NCBI GenBank assembly: GCA_029378245.1
Contig: JARKIF010000050.1
Location: forward strand, 248,001-312,000
Reading direction: 5' to 3'
Length of the DNA: 64,000 bases
Origin: Roridomyces roridus
Taxonomy: Eukaryota; Basidiomycota; Agaricomycetes; Agaricales; Mycenaceae
A model generated the notes under the pieces. It was not told the origin of the DNA. It did not search any database and saw only the letters and a program-made list of their open reading frames with translations. The position numbers and the translations under genes were made by a program. Within the stretch, counting starts at the first letter, position 1; each line of letters starts with the position of its first letter. This document shows positions 33,255 through 44,968 of the stretch, one piece after another.

Positions 33255-35632
33255 ATGCTTCGTCAATCTGCTACCCGGCCCGTTCCTCGGGCACCAACAA
33301 AGTCCAAGGCTCGGGCTTCTGCCGCGAAAATTCTGCTGTACGAGGTATGGGCTATTCTTCGGTCATTTGGGCACAATCTTGAATAAGGCCTCTTGAAGGC
33401 CTTGATATCCTTTCTCCAAGAAGCAAGTAAAGCCAAAGCTAAGAGGTGCGTTCATCCTGTCGGCCAGACGGCCCGGGCTCTGATACAATTGGTGTTCGCA
33501 GCTCCGGCCGGGACCGCAAGGAAACCGCCCGGATCCAACGTCTTTTGGAGGGTTACTCGGCTTCAATGGCGTCGGAAAGTCTACTCCAAGCCCTCATTCA
33601 CAGCCTAGAGGACAAGAGGACGCTACTAGACGTAAGTCCAAATTCCCGGTCATCTCAATGCATCACATTCTCAAGGTCACAGCTCTCTTCTCAACTTGGT
33701 TTGACAACCGATGCGAGTTTGAGAGATTGTTTGCGGGCAGACGAGGACGATATATCGGCTCACATTGTCTCGATTTTCGACTCTGCAGCCATGGAGCAGG
33801 ACGTGCTGGCTTTGGAAGGGGATTCGGCCAGGGATTCCTCGATCTTGTCCAACAAGTACGATCACCCGATACTTCTCTCCCATCTGATCAACTTCTCCAG
33901 GCTCTGGATAGAGGAGCTTTGATCGACCAAGAGCACGCTCGGAAGGGCCACCGCATAGTCCGAAAACTTTCCGAAACGTGCGACAGACTCCCCTCCTCCC
34001 TCTTCATCACGAAAGTGGCCGAGAGGGACACACATCCCCGCTTCGGTGGTGGATTTGGCGACATCTATCGCGCGCGCTACGACGGTCAGAACGTAGCTTT
34101 GAAACACATGCGTCACTTTCTGCGCGGTTCCGAGCTACGAGAAATCCGCCTGGTGGGTTCTTTCTCACTGTGTTCGCTCATAGCTTGAAATTTGGCAGAG
34201 ATTATGTCGAGAGGCTCTCGTCTGGAAGGACTTGAATCATCCCAATATTCTGCCGTTCATTGGGATCGATAGAGACATTTCCGGAATCCCTCTGCATGAT
34301 TTCGCCCTGGATGGAGAACGGGACAGTTTTGGCGTACCTGGATGTTCATGGCCGTGCGAACGTCAATAAGCTGGTCAGTTTATGTTGTCCCTTGCCTCAA
34401 ACTGGCTCATCGCAATGCCGTAGCTCTTCGAAATCGCCAAAGGCATTCAATACCTTCACTCTCGGAATATCGTTCATGGGGATCTGCGCGGGGTAATTTC
34501 ATCGCTCTGCAGCAATCACATTTTGACGACGAATTCAGGCAAACATTCTCATCAAAGAGGACTGGGTTGCGTGTGGCCGATTTCGGACTGAGTTCTTTCA
34601 CCGATCTCACGTCCAGAACGCATACTTCCAATCGAGCCGGAATAGGGTGTGGTTTTTAACTCTGGTTTATTAACCGGTTAATTAACCGGCGTTTATAAAC
34701 GCGGTTTTTAAATGTTTGGGCAAAATCGTCAGTTTATAAATGCCATGATATAATCGCTGGCGGATCAAATGAGCTTTGATCCAGGCCTGATGACCGCCTG
34801 GTGTGCCTTTTGGGAGCAACCATGGCCTCTTGGGGGCCAGTGGTGGGTGTTGGATGTGCACAGAGGACCACGGGAGGAGGTGGAGAAGAGCCCGAGCAAA
34901 AAAATCATGTGCAAGACCATTTTGGGGCGTTCTGGGGGCTGGTTTATTGACCGGTTTATAAACGGGCCGGTTTGCAAACCAGGTTTTTAATGGCTGGGGA
35001 ATTAAAAACCACACCCTAACCTGGCTGCCGGAAGCTTGTACTGGATGGCTCCCGAACTCATTGACCCCGATCGTTTCGGTCGCAAGTTCATTCGCACACC
35101 AGCCACAGACGTTTACGCGTTTGGTTGTGTTTGTTTCGAGGTCGGTTCTGTCTTGGTAATACTCCTCAGACTGACGACGCTCGAGCTGTATACTGGCCGA
35201 CCTCCGTTTTCAGAAATGTCCGAAACTGCTGCGTTGTTCAGAATCATCGGCGGCGAGCGTGCACAGCGACCGGTCAGGGAACGATCCATTTCGGATGGTC
35301 TCTGGCGCGAAATTACAAGATACTGGGACGGGGACCCGGCGAGCAGGCCTACAATCGAAGTCGTGCTCCAAAACCCAGTTTGGCCAAAACACACCATGGC
35401 GCTCGAACGAGAAGACCACAAAACGCTCGCTAAACCGTTCATTGACAAAGGGATTCCACCACCCCCATGGAACGCGTCGGGAAAAAGCCAGCGCACGCCA
35501 AAGGAGCGTGCCACCCTCAAGCAAAGTTGCCCTAACCCGGATCTTCCCTGTCTTGGAAGGTGTACTATGATCTGCCGTTTGAAGAGAGCGTATCGGACGT
35601 TGCAAGAGTGCAATACGCATCCCTTAGAATGA
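33255..35632 (+). pseudogene. TKL-type protein kinase, interrupted by an insertion and a frameshift
   Basis: The start at 33255 (MLRQSATRPV) is tentative. Exon 2 onward is firm (QRLLEGYSASMASES). Kinase motifs are the Gly loop FGGGFGDIYRARY, lysine VALKHM, catalytic loop IVHGDLRGANIL (HGD, so non-RD), VADFGLSSF and YWMAPEL, then DVYAFGCVCFE and RPT. This is the expanded mushroom kinase type. Lesion 1: near 33825-33835 the frame shifts by one base. LALEGDSA is in one frame and FLDLVQQ in another, with no usable intron between. Lesion 2: a transposon-like insertion lies between 34643 and 35026, inside the activation loop, unless spliced. It is either a recent pseudogene or an allele with a sequencing error plus a spliced insert. 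Confidence 0.7.
34643..35018. mobile_element. TIR element of 376 bp inserted in the kinase activation loop
   Basis: It begins TAGGGTGTGGTTTTTAA and ends with the exact inverse TTAAAAACCACACCCTA. Subterminal words such as ACCGGTTTATAAAC recur in opposite orientation near both ends. The host sequence GCCGGAA occurs just before (34636-34642) and again at 35027-35033, eight bases after the right end. Removing everything between the two GCCGGAA copies restores an in-frame NRAGSLYWMAPE. TAGGG ends and a 7-8 bp duplication suggest a hAT-like element, but the extra ACCTGGCT (35019-35026) is unexplained. There is no coding capacity. Confidence 0.65.
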
Positions 35633-36308
35633 CCCACGGCAAGAGTTATGTATGTAATGAGCTGTGTGACAGATGCCGAAAGCGGCGATAACTTGAAGAC
35701 CTCTTGAGGAACAAGTACACTCTAATACCATATTTATACTATCCAACTACTTACCAATTCCTGTCTGTCCCTCTGAGTCAATCTCAAGAGGTGGCAGATC
35801 AACTGATCCTCGACACCGATTGATTGTTTCCCACGGACCCCCCCCCCCCCCCTTCCTAAACGAGATGTACCTCCGTGAAGTCCGTTAGCTCCGTCCCTCA
35901 GCAACAGCCTTCCTCAGTCTCCGAGCGTCACTTATGCCTACTGGGTGCTCTCCACCCCGGTCTGAACCTATTCATTTCAATTTGGCACTCAACCCCCATG
36001 TCTTTTCGCGATTCTGGTCGCGGTTTGTGTTTTTTCCCATCAAATCACAACCAACCGGAGTTATCGACAGTATGTCACGGATCAACTGATTTGCCACCTC
36101 TTGGTCAATCTAGAGTCTTCTGACTAATCAATCGAAGGTTACTAATTGCCCAACATCCGACTCGCCGAGCGGCCGAGGCGGCATTGAATCATGTTTCAGA
36201 GCTCCGGGCCTCCGTACAATTCAACAAGGCGGAGTTGCGGCTCGGCGTCCACGGTTCAAGCGCGAATAAAAACAAAGGATTTCTCCCCTCGTCACATTCC
36301 ACTTCTCC
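35633..36308. other. Intergenic region with a 15-base C run
   Basis: No gene. A homopolymer of about 15 C lies near 35838-35852. Confidence 0.6.
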
Positions 36309-37802
36309 ATGTCCAAGAAAACTATCGCAGCAATTCTCTTGTTCTTCCTTTGTGCGGCGGACACCACAATCATCCCGCTGCAGACTCGGAGGAGCACCTC
36401 GCTGACCACGCCCAACGGGGTCTTTGACCTCGATCAAGCAGTCGTCCATAGCGTAGCCACACGGAACAAGCACCGTCGGAATTTACTCAACTGGCGGAAA
36501 AACACGGGTTTGGGTGGGCCGCTCAGTCAGGTCAGTTCTTCGTTTTCGAGTTTCGAGAATTGAACCGACCAATACAACGCAGAGCTCCAAGATAACAGCC
36601 CCGGCTCTCATCCCCGGAAAAATACTCGAAAGGCGTCAAATTGAGCCCCTCAGCGATGTAGCCAACAATTCTCTCTGGCCGGGGATAATCAGCGTCGGGA
36701 CGCCTGCGCAACAATTCGTGGTTGATTTTGACAGCAAGTAGCCCAAGTTTCTTCCTTCCAATGCGGCTCACATGTACTTATTTTCCAGCGGGTTCTTCGG
36801 ATCTTTGGGTCGTATCAAGCGACTGCCAGAGCGACATTTGCAGCGTTCCTGGTAGGTCAAGGTACAACGTCCTAGCTTCGTCGACGGCGGAGAAGCAGGA
36901 CAACCAAACCTTCTCGATCAACTACGGTGCTCCGAGCGCCAGCAGCAGTCAGCGGGCCCGTATACAAGGTCAGCAATCATCAGTGTGTCCCTTCTGCACT
37001 TACCCACTCACTCACTCACTTCCGGTAGGACACCGTGTGCGTAGCGGGCGTGACAGTGACAGGGCAGTCCTTCGGTGCAGCAACCACCCTCTCCGTGGAC
37101 TTCTCCGATATCCCACTCGACGGAATACTAGGCCTCGCGTTCCCCGCGTTCAACAGCTTCAACGAAACACCAGTCTTCAACCTCGCTTACGAACAACACA
37201 AAGTCAAGGCGAACCAATTCGGATTGTTCCTCGCTGGTAATGGGTCCGAGCTGTTCCTCGGAGGAGTGGATAGCAGCAAGTTTAAAGGCGAGGTGGAGTT
37301 TCACGATGTCTTTTAATGCGGGGAGTTTGGGATTCTGGGCGCTCAATAACACCGGGGCGAAGGTGGCGGGCGAAGAGGTGGTGTCGGACATTGTGGCGGT
37401 TGTTGATTCGGGTACGAATGTGGTGTATGGGCCACCCGCGGATGTGGCCACACTACACGAAAAAGTCCCTGGCGCAGATTTGTTCATGGTCGAGGAGGGT
37501 GAGTGGAGCGAAAGAGTGATTGTTCTGACTGACATTTTGCAGGATCCTCCCTTTACTCTTTCCCCTGCGAATCTGTGCCCTCGATAGCGTTCTCATGGGG
37601 TGGAAAGGATTGGGCGATACCCACAACGACGATGAGCCAGGGTCTGACAGAAGAAGGGTCTTCACAGTGTATCGGAGCAGTGGTGGGGCTGGACACTGGA
37701 CTCGGCGACAACGTCTGGGTCCTCGGAGATCCCTGGATGCGCGGTCTCTACAGTGTGTTCGACTTTGACAAAGAAGCGATGGGATTCGCTACGCTCAAAT
37801 AA
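36309..37802 (+). CDS. Secreted aspartic protease (family A1) with two apparent frameshifts
   Basis: MSKKTIAAILLFFLCAADT is a signal peptide, followed by a propeptide. The first catalytic motif is DTGSSD, created by splicing a GC-AG intron (36734-36788). The second is VVDSGTN. Other pepsin-fold marks are ISVGTPAQQF, GILGLAF, ELFLGGVD and WVLGDPWMRGLYSVFD. The frame breaks by one base at about 36940-36950 (after FSINYG, before SGPVYKDTVC) and again at the T run 37312-37315 (after VEFHDV, before NAGSLGFW). Both breaks are in short repeats or homopolymers, so sequencing error is as likely as decay. If real, the gene is dead. Confidence 0.7.
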
Positions 37803-38915
37803 TCTACTTCTAGAGGATGTGTTATCAGAGCCGACGAGCCTAGATGAAGTGCGACTTGCCTTTGAGATGGGAGGTAAGGCATCGAACGCGCGCCGAAGAT
37901 GCAGCAACGAGCCTTGATACTTGGGATGTGTCGGCTTGGTGCTTTCCTTGAATAGGATAGGCGCCAATTCAAGCTCGCGTGTCATCCCCTCCACCGGCGC
38001 GGGAATGCGCTCGTTCAAACAAGCCTCCTGTAGCGAGAGGATCTTCTCAAGCCGCGTGACGAGAGTCCCGTCTTCAAGACGGTCGAGCATCATGATACCC
38101 ATACCTGATCAAATGTAAATCAACCGCAAGTCAATGACCGATTAGGATAACAGACCTCTGTAGGGAGAGCGGAAGTTTTTACTCTCGAGGTCGACAAAAC
38201 CAGTCTGGATACGACCCAGGGTGATCGCATTCGCATAAGATGCGAACACGGCCACACGGATGGTGTGCATGTGGAATTCAACCAGAAAGGGTTGTCCCAA
38301 AGCGTAGAGCGTTAAACAACCCGAACTCAGCTGCTTCCGGAGTTCCTTGGCCATGGAATCGGCCACTATGGGATAACCGTCTGCGCGCAGAATGTTTGGG
38401 ACGGGACCAAAATGTTGTTGGCCTGTGAGGATCCAGATGGGGACGGACCAAGGGAGGTTACCCGCGTGTGGGATGAGAAGGTCCGATCCGGCGGTAAAGG
38501 CGGACTGGGGAGAGGTGTCGGGTTTATAGTCGGGAGTGAGGCGGAAACGCATGGACCCTGCTAAGGACGACGTTTCTGAAGGTGAATGATAGTAGAGGAA
38601 GCCGCTACAAGGAATGGGGGGCGGCGTAGTGGCCCAGCCGATCGAGGCTCCTACGTGTTGGTCACTGATTGATTGCAAGGCCGTTCTGGGACGTGGTCGG
38701 ACGTGGAAGCGGTGGAATGGATCGGGGAGCTCTTGGAGAAAGTCGGAGGGCCGAAGAAGTTCGGGCCTAAAGGTCGACGGCGGCTTCCAAGAAGGTTCTT
38801 TGCGTTTTTGGGCGGCCCGAGCTTGTTTGTATCTTTCCACCGATTCTGCAAAACTAGATTCGTTTCTTCTGCGGCAACTGGTTCGAAAACCACGAAGCAG
38901 AATGGATTTGCTCAT
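37662..38915 (-). CDS. Unrecognised fungal protein, possibly mitochondrial
   Basis: Starts MSKSILLRGFRTSCRRRNESS, an Arg/Ser-rich N terminus that could be a mitochondrial presequence. One intron near 38103-38155 joins SPYRG to MGIMMLDRLEDG. The protein has about 400 residues, with a globular middle (FLVEFHMHTIRVAVFASYANAITLGRIQTG) that I cannot assign. The final frame runs antisense into the last exon of the aspartic protease (overlap 37662-37802). A missed 3' intron could give an earlier stop. Conservation of reading frame argues for a real gene. Confidence 0.55.
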
Positions 38916-40557
38916 CTATACCAAACATGAGTATGAGTTGAAATACGGGGAACGAGACTGACCGCCGAGAGCGCGACTCGTTGACAGGCAGATGGTGGCA
39001 GCATCCAAGAGGAACTAACGGCACGTGACAGCGATTGCCCTTGTTTCCGACTTTCATCGTGACCACTTCTGACCAGCTAAGACTTGTGGTGACTCGAGCT
39101 TACTTGAAATCAAAATTTGGTCAAAAAACATCTCTACGTCCTTCTGAGTCGTGGCTATCCAGTGAGAAAGGAAGATCTAAGACGACGGTTTGACCTATTC
39201 TGGCGTGCCATGGGGATGCCCTACGCTCTGGTAATAGCATATATGGTAGGATGTTTTCAGTGCACATTGCAGCTGGACCGTTGCTGGGCCGGATACCTGC
39301 TGACAGCTGTTCACTTTCATGGAGACCAGCAGACTCTCAAGCTGGGAGTACGATAAACAGCCGCACTGAACTTTGAACATTGAGGCCGTCCAATCGAACT
39401 CTCACAGTCATTCATTACGTCTGTATAGGCTTACGCCTGCCTTCCGAGGTTCGCCGGGCGGCGTGCGTGTCCTTCCCTGCTGCCAGCGGCGCCTCTCAAT
39501 CCCAACACCAAACAGCCAAGCCCGCCGCCCATCCTGTGCATGTGCACTTATGGCATTGCCTTGAATCTCACCGTCATTTCCGGCCCTGCACGCTCTTTAA
39601 CGCCGGGATGGGCGACCTTCGATTGGGCTTGGGAGGAGTCGAAGCCGATGGTACACACTCTAGATGATCCAGACTCGAGATAGATGGAGCGCGATTGTCG
39701 AGTCTGGACAGATCCCGGTGCGCCCGCAACGGAAGTGCGGATTTGCTGCCAAGAAACGTGGGTTTCACAGTGTACTCGACATTTATTCGAGTCGTCCACC
39801 AACTCTCCGGTGCTTCTTCCTCCGTTTTCAACTGCGGCAAGCCCACCTCATCTTCACATTAATGATTCATCTGCCAGATTCCCCCAACTCTGTATTGTGT
39901 ACCTGAATGGCTTCGCTGGTTTCTGGGCCTCCGACTCGAGCTTCCCGATTTTCTGTGGAGCCCTGGTTTACCCGTTCCGGTGGCGTTGCGCTCTTACAGT
40001 CCGTTCTAACGCTCGCTTCTAACTAGGGCAGAAGATAATTAGCTGGTCTCCACAACTATCCCTCCGAGGCGTTATATCAGCGCAAAAGGAGCCTCAGGCT
40101 GTCCGTCCATCCGCACCTCGATGGGGAATTGCCTTTCCTTGATTGCGGTCTACGCGTTGCCTTGCCACCCTCGGCGTCTATGTTGTTTGCTGTCGTGCAG
40201 TTTCCGTATGTTCAAGGCCAACGTGCTGCCTCGTGTTCTGTGCGCGGACTGGAACACGCGCCGTGCACGCGGGATAAACTGCCGCCCACAAGCGGCAGCC
40301 AGCGGCGAGAGCCGAATAAGCTCGCGGAGAAGAAGGAGCCGCGGTCGGCCGCAGCAAGAGAAGCGAGCAAGTAGCGTGTTGTATGCTCCTGTTTGGCCTA
40401 TTCGTGGGCGCTGTGCTGATGGCATCGGATCCTGATCGGTCAGGTCCCTTCCTTGTCTCCTTCCTTCAAGGCCCGACTCCTTAAAGAGCGCTCTCAGGCT
40501 CCCCCTCCTTTCCTTTGTGTTACCAGCCGCCCGCCCACACCACTCCTTACATACGCG
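38916..40557. other. Intergenic region
   Basis: About 1.6 kb without a recognisable gene or repeat. The last part is the promoter of the DPBB gene. Confidence 0.45.
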
Positions 40558-41769
40558 ATGCTCTTCCAACTCCCCGCGTCCGCCCTCCTCCTCTCCCTCC
40601 TCGTCCTCGTCGACGCCTCTTCCCATGGCCATGGTGCTCACGTCGCCAACCTGCGTCGTCGCCAACTGAACCCCCGCGGGCCTCAGCCTGTCGCAGAGGT
40701 TCCCAGGGCTTCCCTCGGTCGCAGGAGCTGCAAGAAGCCTCCTCCGGCTGTCGCCAGCTCCTCGTCATCCCCGTCATCCTCGTCATCCGCAACACCTACC
40801 AAGTCCCCTGTCGCCAACGCCGCTCCCGCTCCTTCGAGCTCGTCGAAGAAGGCGACGGAGACAACCACGACGGCTGCCTCGCCCCCCAAGCAAACGACGA
40901 CGGCTGCTTCGCCCCCCAAGGATGCCACCCCGACCACTGGAGTGGCTGCGGGCGACTTCAAGCCCGTCAAACCCGCTGATTGGCCTAGCCAGACCCAGTC
41001 AGGGCCGCAACCAACCTCCACCGTCGCTTCTGCCTCCGACCCTTACCTCGAGAAACTTTCGGAAGCCATCGACAATTCTGGAAACGATTTTTTCACCGAG
41101 GTGCACACCGGGGACATGACCTACTAGTGAGTTTTTTATCCGGCGTTTTTTCTCCTCTCCCCGACGGCGTTTTCTCGCCGTCTGCATCGCCTTGTATCAT
41201 TTGATCTGATTTGTCTTCTTTTTTTCAGTGGTCAAGGTCTCGGTGCATGTGGTGACGTCTACGATGACAACTCGTTCACTGCCGCTGTCTCTATGCTCAT
41301 GTTCGACAACTGGCCGGGCGCGTCCGCCGAGCAGAATCGGTGTGTGAAATCGTCCGCCGCTACTTTACGTTAGCTTACCACCAGTAGTAACCCCATCTGC
41401 GGGCCTTTCGTACCCGGTCGTCAAGCACTCAACTCTGCTGGCCTCATGGTGTCTGCCGTCAAGTCTACCATTGGCGGATATGCCATGATTGGTGGTGACG
41501 GTCTCATCAACTGCGTCGGCACCGCTGCTGTCCAATGCCACATTCCCATGACTGCAACTGTCACGCACGGTGACAAGAGCATTCAAGTCCGGATCGTTGA
41601 CCGTTGTGTGGGATGTGCAAAGGACGACATTGATCTTACGGTGCGTGTTTTGAGAATCCGCAGCATATCAGCTATTTATGTGATGTCATTATAGCCCACC
41701 GCCTTTGCCGCACTGGCTGACATGTCCCTTGGACGCACGAGCGTCAAGTGGCAGTTCAATAAGTGGTAA
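40558..41769 (+). CDS. Secreted double-psi beta-barrel (RlpA/barwin-like) protein
   Basis: MLFQLPASALLLSLLVLVDAS is a signal peptide, followed by a basic site (NLRRRQ) like a processing motif. Next is a long Ser/Thr/Pro/Ala linker with the near-repeat TAASPPKQTTTAASPPK. The C-terminal domain carries HTGDMTYYGQGLGACGD, NPICG, VQVRIVDRCVGCAKDDIDLT and ALADMSLGRTSVKWQF, the classical DPBB order with the Asp of VDRC. Introns begin at 41127, after EQN near 41340, and after DIDLT near 41640. Relatives include loosenin-like and expansin-like wall proteins, which loosen polysaccharide without clear hydrolysis. The exact class is uncertain. Confidence 0.85.
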
Positions 41770-43206
41770 ATCGACCGCCTGGTTCGTACGGGAGCACGCT
41801 GCTTGCAGCCTGGGTTCCCGTCCGACCGCTGGCACGGCCTTTTTTTATTCATAGATTTGCCGCGTTATTGGCTGCATCCGTTCGTGGTTCCTACTTATAC
41901 TTGTATCAGACTGGGTGGAGGATGGGGGGTCTTTGCTTACCTGCTAGACTCGTGCCAGCCCTCTTCTTGTTTGTCCTCCCAGCTAGATGCGTCGTGCACT
42001 TTGCCGGCAGGGTGCCTTTGCGCGTTCTGATCCATTTTCATCTTACATACGCGGTACATATGTGTTGTCGCTGCATGTTTTTAGTTATAAATGTTAAATA
42101 AATCGATGTGTTGTTGTGCATGAATGCGGGAGCAGGGGTGTGGAGATTAAATTCGAGGATATATCCTTATGACGCGCACGTTTGAATCGTGAGGCATTTC
42201 ACCGTTGTATGTGTATTTCAAGTCTGTAGATCTGACTGGAGGCGTGGCGTGGCGGGCGGCTTGATGGGACGCGGAACTTGCTCCTGACTTTTACATCCAT
42301 CTTGGCTGGCACCTTGCAATCGCCGCTCTGTAGCACTCCCTCGCACTCGCACTCCATCTCTCAACTTGAAGCGCGGATGTCGGCGACTCAAATTCTTTGG
42401 CAACGGCAGCACGCAACAACAACGCCGAAATCGAATTCTTATCATCGCCCAGTGTCGTTGCTGAAAGAAATCTGAAAGGGTTTGCGGGATGTCTAGATCT
42501 TCCCACTCAATGTCTCCTGTCTTGGTAACCTGTAGGCGTATGCATCTTATCCTGTGGGGCGCCTATAGTGGCCCTGCACTCGAGTAAATGGAGAGTGGAC
42601 TCTCGAGAGGCGGCCACTCAGAAGCAGACCGAATTCTTGGTAATCGTTCCCTCCGCCTTCTTGGCCTCAAGCTCAAGTTATGGGCTGAGCTCGTGAATTT
42701 CCGGCCCCGCGATACCGCCCGAGGACTCCGAGTCATCGTTGCACTATTTAATGGGCCTATCAGCCCGTCAAGTATACGGGCAGATCGCATGGTCTGACAC
42801 GCTTGCCCTTCTTCCTCTCTTCTTTCTCTCCGTACCAACCGACCCTTTCTTTCATCCTCCTGTCGCTCACTCCTTCGGCGCAGCTGCGGCGATATCCTGG
42901 CGCCTCTTAATCACAACAGCCACAAGTAGCCACAAGGCTGCCGACCTGCTTGCTAGGATCAGGTCTATGCCTCTTACGCGCCTTCGACTCCACTCAAGGG
43001 TCGACTCGAACTCACTCGAGGAGCCAGCCAAATTTTTGAATCATCAGAGCTCCATCTTCTTGGCTGTCTGTAGCAGTCTGCTCGGCTTCTTCCTGCGAAA
43101 ATGATCTCTGGGACGAATACATACTAATAACTCTATCCATACGGGCGGTATCACATACGGCCGATGCCCCGAGTGCTGCATCGCGACCCCGGCACCAACG
43201 AAGAAA
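41770..43206. other. Intergenic region
   Basis: No supportable gene in about 1.4 kb. Confidence 0.45.
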
Positions 43207-44277
43207 TCACTGCTCATGAGAAGCGCTCCCAGGTTCCTGTGCATCCATTAACTCCCACAAAAAAATGCAGCCAGGCGCGGTGAAGCTTACATGGACCGGC
43301 ATTGTTTTCAATTCTACACCATCATTCAGTACGCCGTTGTTCATAAACACTTCCCGAGTGATTGTGATGACCGTTTCGTTGGCAGTCGGCACCGTGCTAT
43401 GAGCGAAGCGCGGGGATGAGATCATTCCGTGGCTAGAGATATCGATGTCCGTCGCACACATGTCACCGCTCACAATCTTGGCACGGGAGTTTATGATCAT
43501 GAGAGCCGAGATTGAATATGACTTGGGAAGAATCACAACCCCAGCCGCATAATAAATGTGACTCGGGAATTCCGCGAAGAACAACACCATAGTGAGCAGC
43601 CCAATGAAAGCTGCAGAAAATCAGGTGAATTTACATATCGCAGAGAAAGCACATGCCTGTCATTGAACCAGTCTCGATAATCATTCGTGTAAGCTTCACT
43701 ATGGCTGAATTCGTTCGATGGAACACACTGTCGTGCCTCATCAGCTAGAAGTCGTGTGTCAGTTCAAGTGGGCACACAGAGTGAAGGAACGTTACATAGT
43801 ATGTCATGCACGCAGCAATGAGAATGTCTGTCAATGCTGTACCTCCCCACCAAATCTGACGGGAGAGAACCATGTATGTAGCAGCAGTAAAATATGCAAG
43901 CAAGGATTCTACTTACCCCGTTTGCTACATCGTTGAAACGGTTTTCGACAGAAGCATTATCCGTGACTTGTGATACCAGTCAATTTCAGTGTGCTCCAAA
44001 AGTTGAAGCAGATTCAAATTACTCACAGCGAAAAAGAGAGAGTCCGCCAACGATTGCACTGAGGTTGCTGACCAGTGAAATCTATTGAAAGTCAAGAATC
44101 GGTACATTGAGGACTTTTGAAATACTTGCAACGACAACAATGCAGGGAATTATCCGGGATTTGTTGGAGAGGATGTAGATACGGTATGCATAAAGTGACT
44201 GAGTGGAAAGTCCCACTACAAGGAAGTTTGAGTTTTGGAAGGAAACACACCAGATAGCGGAAATGCTCACCAAACCT
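43207..44277 (-). pseudogene. 3' part of a DUF6534 membrane protein gene split by the LTR element
   Basis: Read on the minus strand after the 12.6-kb insertion: the intron donor GTGAGC lies just left of the target site. The next exon gives VGLSTQSLYAYRIYILSNKSRIIP, then further exons, ending with FPSHIYYAAGVVILPKSYSISALMIINSRAK and a tail to 43207. SLYAYRIYI and the last-helix LxxLNSR-like pattern match fungal DUF6534 (seven-helix, receptor-like) proteins. The matching 5' part is at 56928-57412. The host gene cannot be expressed as one normal transcript in this allele. Confidence 0.7.
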
Positions 44278-44823
44278 GTTACGATCCGATTCCAAAAGAC
44301 AAGTCCGGAGTAGAAGCCGGAACTCCGGTAGTGACCGGAGTTGGAAGGAGTCGACCGGAGGAGCGATCTAAGAGCACCACAGAGGAGTAGGGTGTCAAAG
44401 ACGCCTTGCTATGTTGATAGGAAGGGAAGGAGTAGGAACCAGCCAAGACGAGTAGTCAAGAACGTCAATTATCAACTGAGGTTGAATACAGATAAGGAAA
44501 GTCTTATATACGAGTAAGTAGAGATATATGTCATTACCACGGATCAGTAATGGAAACGGACTTATGCGGCTATGTGGATATAAGCTGATTAAGTCCGCAC
44601 GGAATGATCAAGTGGATATCCTGATGAATACCAAGTCCGGGGGAAACGCTCAGATACCTTCATCGCGTGAAAACCCGAGTACCCGGATAGAACCGAGGAG
44701 CGCGTGATGCGCTTCGACGTCGGGAGGCATCCCGACGTGACCGGAGTTGAGTACCGGAGTTGAGTACCGGAGTTGAGTACCGGAGTTGAGGTACCGGAGT
44801 TGGTGTTGGAACGGGACATAACA
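44278..44823 (-). repeat. 3' LTR of the 12.6-kb element
   Basis: 546 bp, TG...CA ends. It carries four tandem units of about 13 bp (GTACCGGAGTTGA) near 44748-44800. The other LTR has two, which explains most of the length difference. Confidence 0.9.
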
Positions 44824-44968
44824 GTATCCCCCTCTTAGGCTCTTGCCCTCAAGAGCCCAAGAGAACGGTAGAAATGATTGCCGGTAGCCGAATGAATGGC
44901 CGGAACCGAACAAAGAAAGTTTGGCGAAGTTTGTTCCGGATCAATTTCTCTCTTTGACTCATACCACC

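Noticed and set aside
35838..35852. C homopolymer as a regulatory signal
   Set aside because: More likely a simple repeat; no positional link to a gene start.
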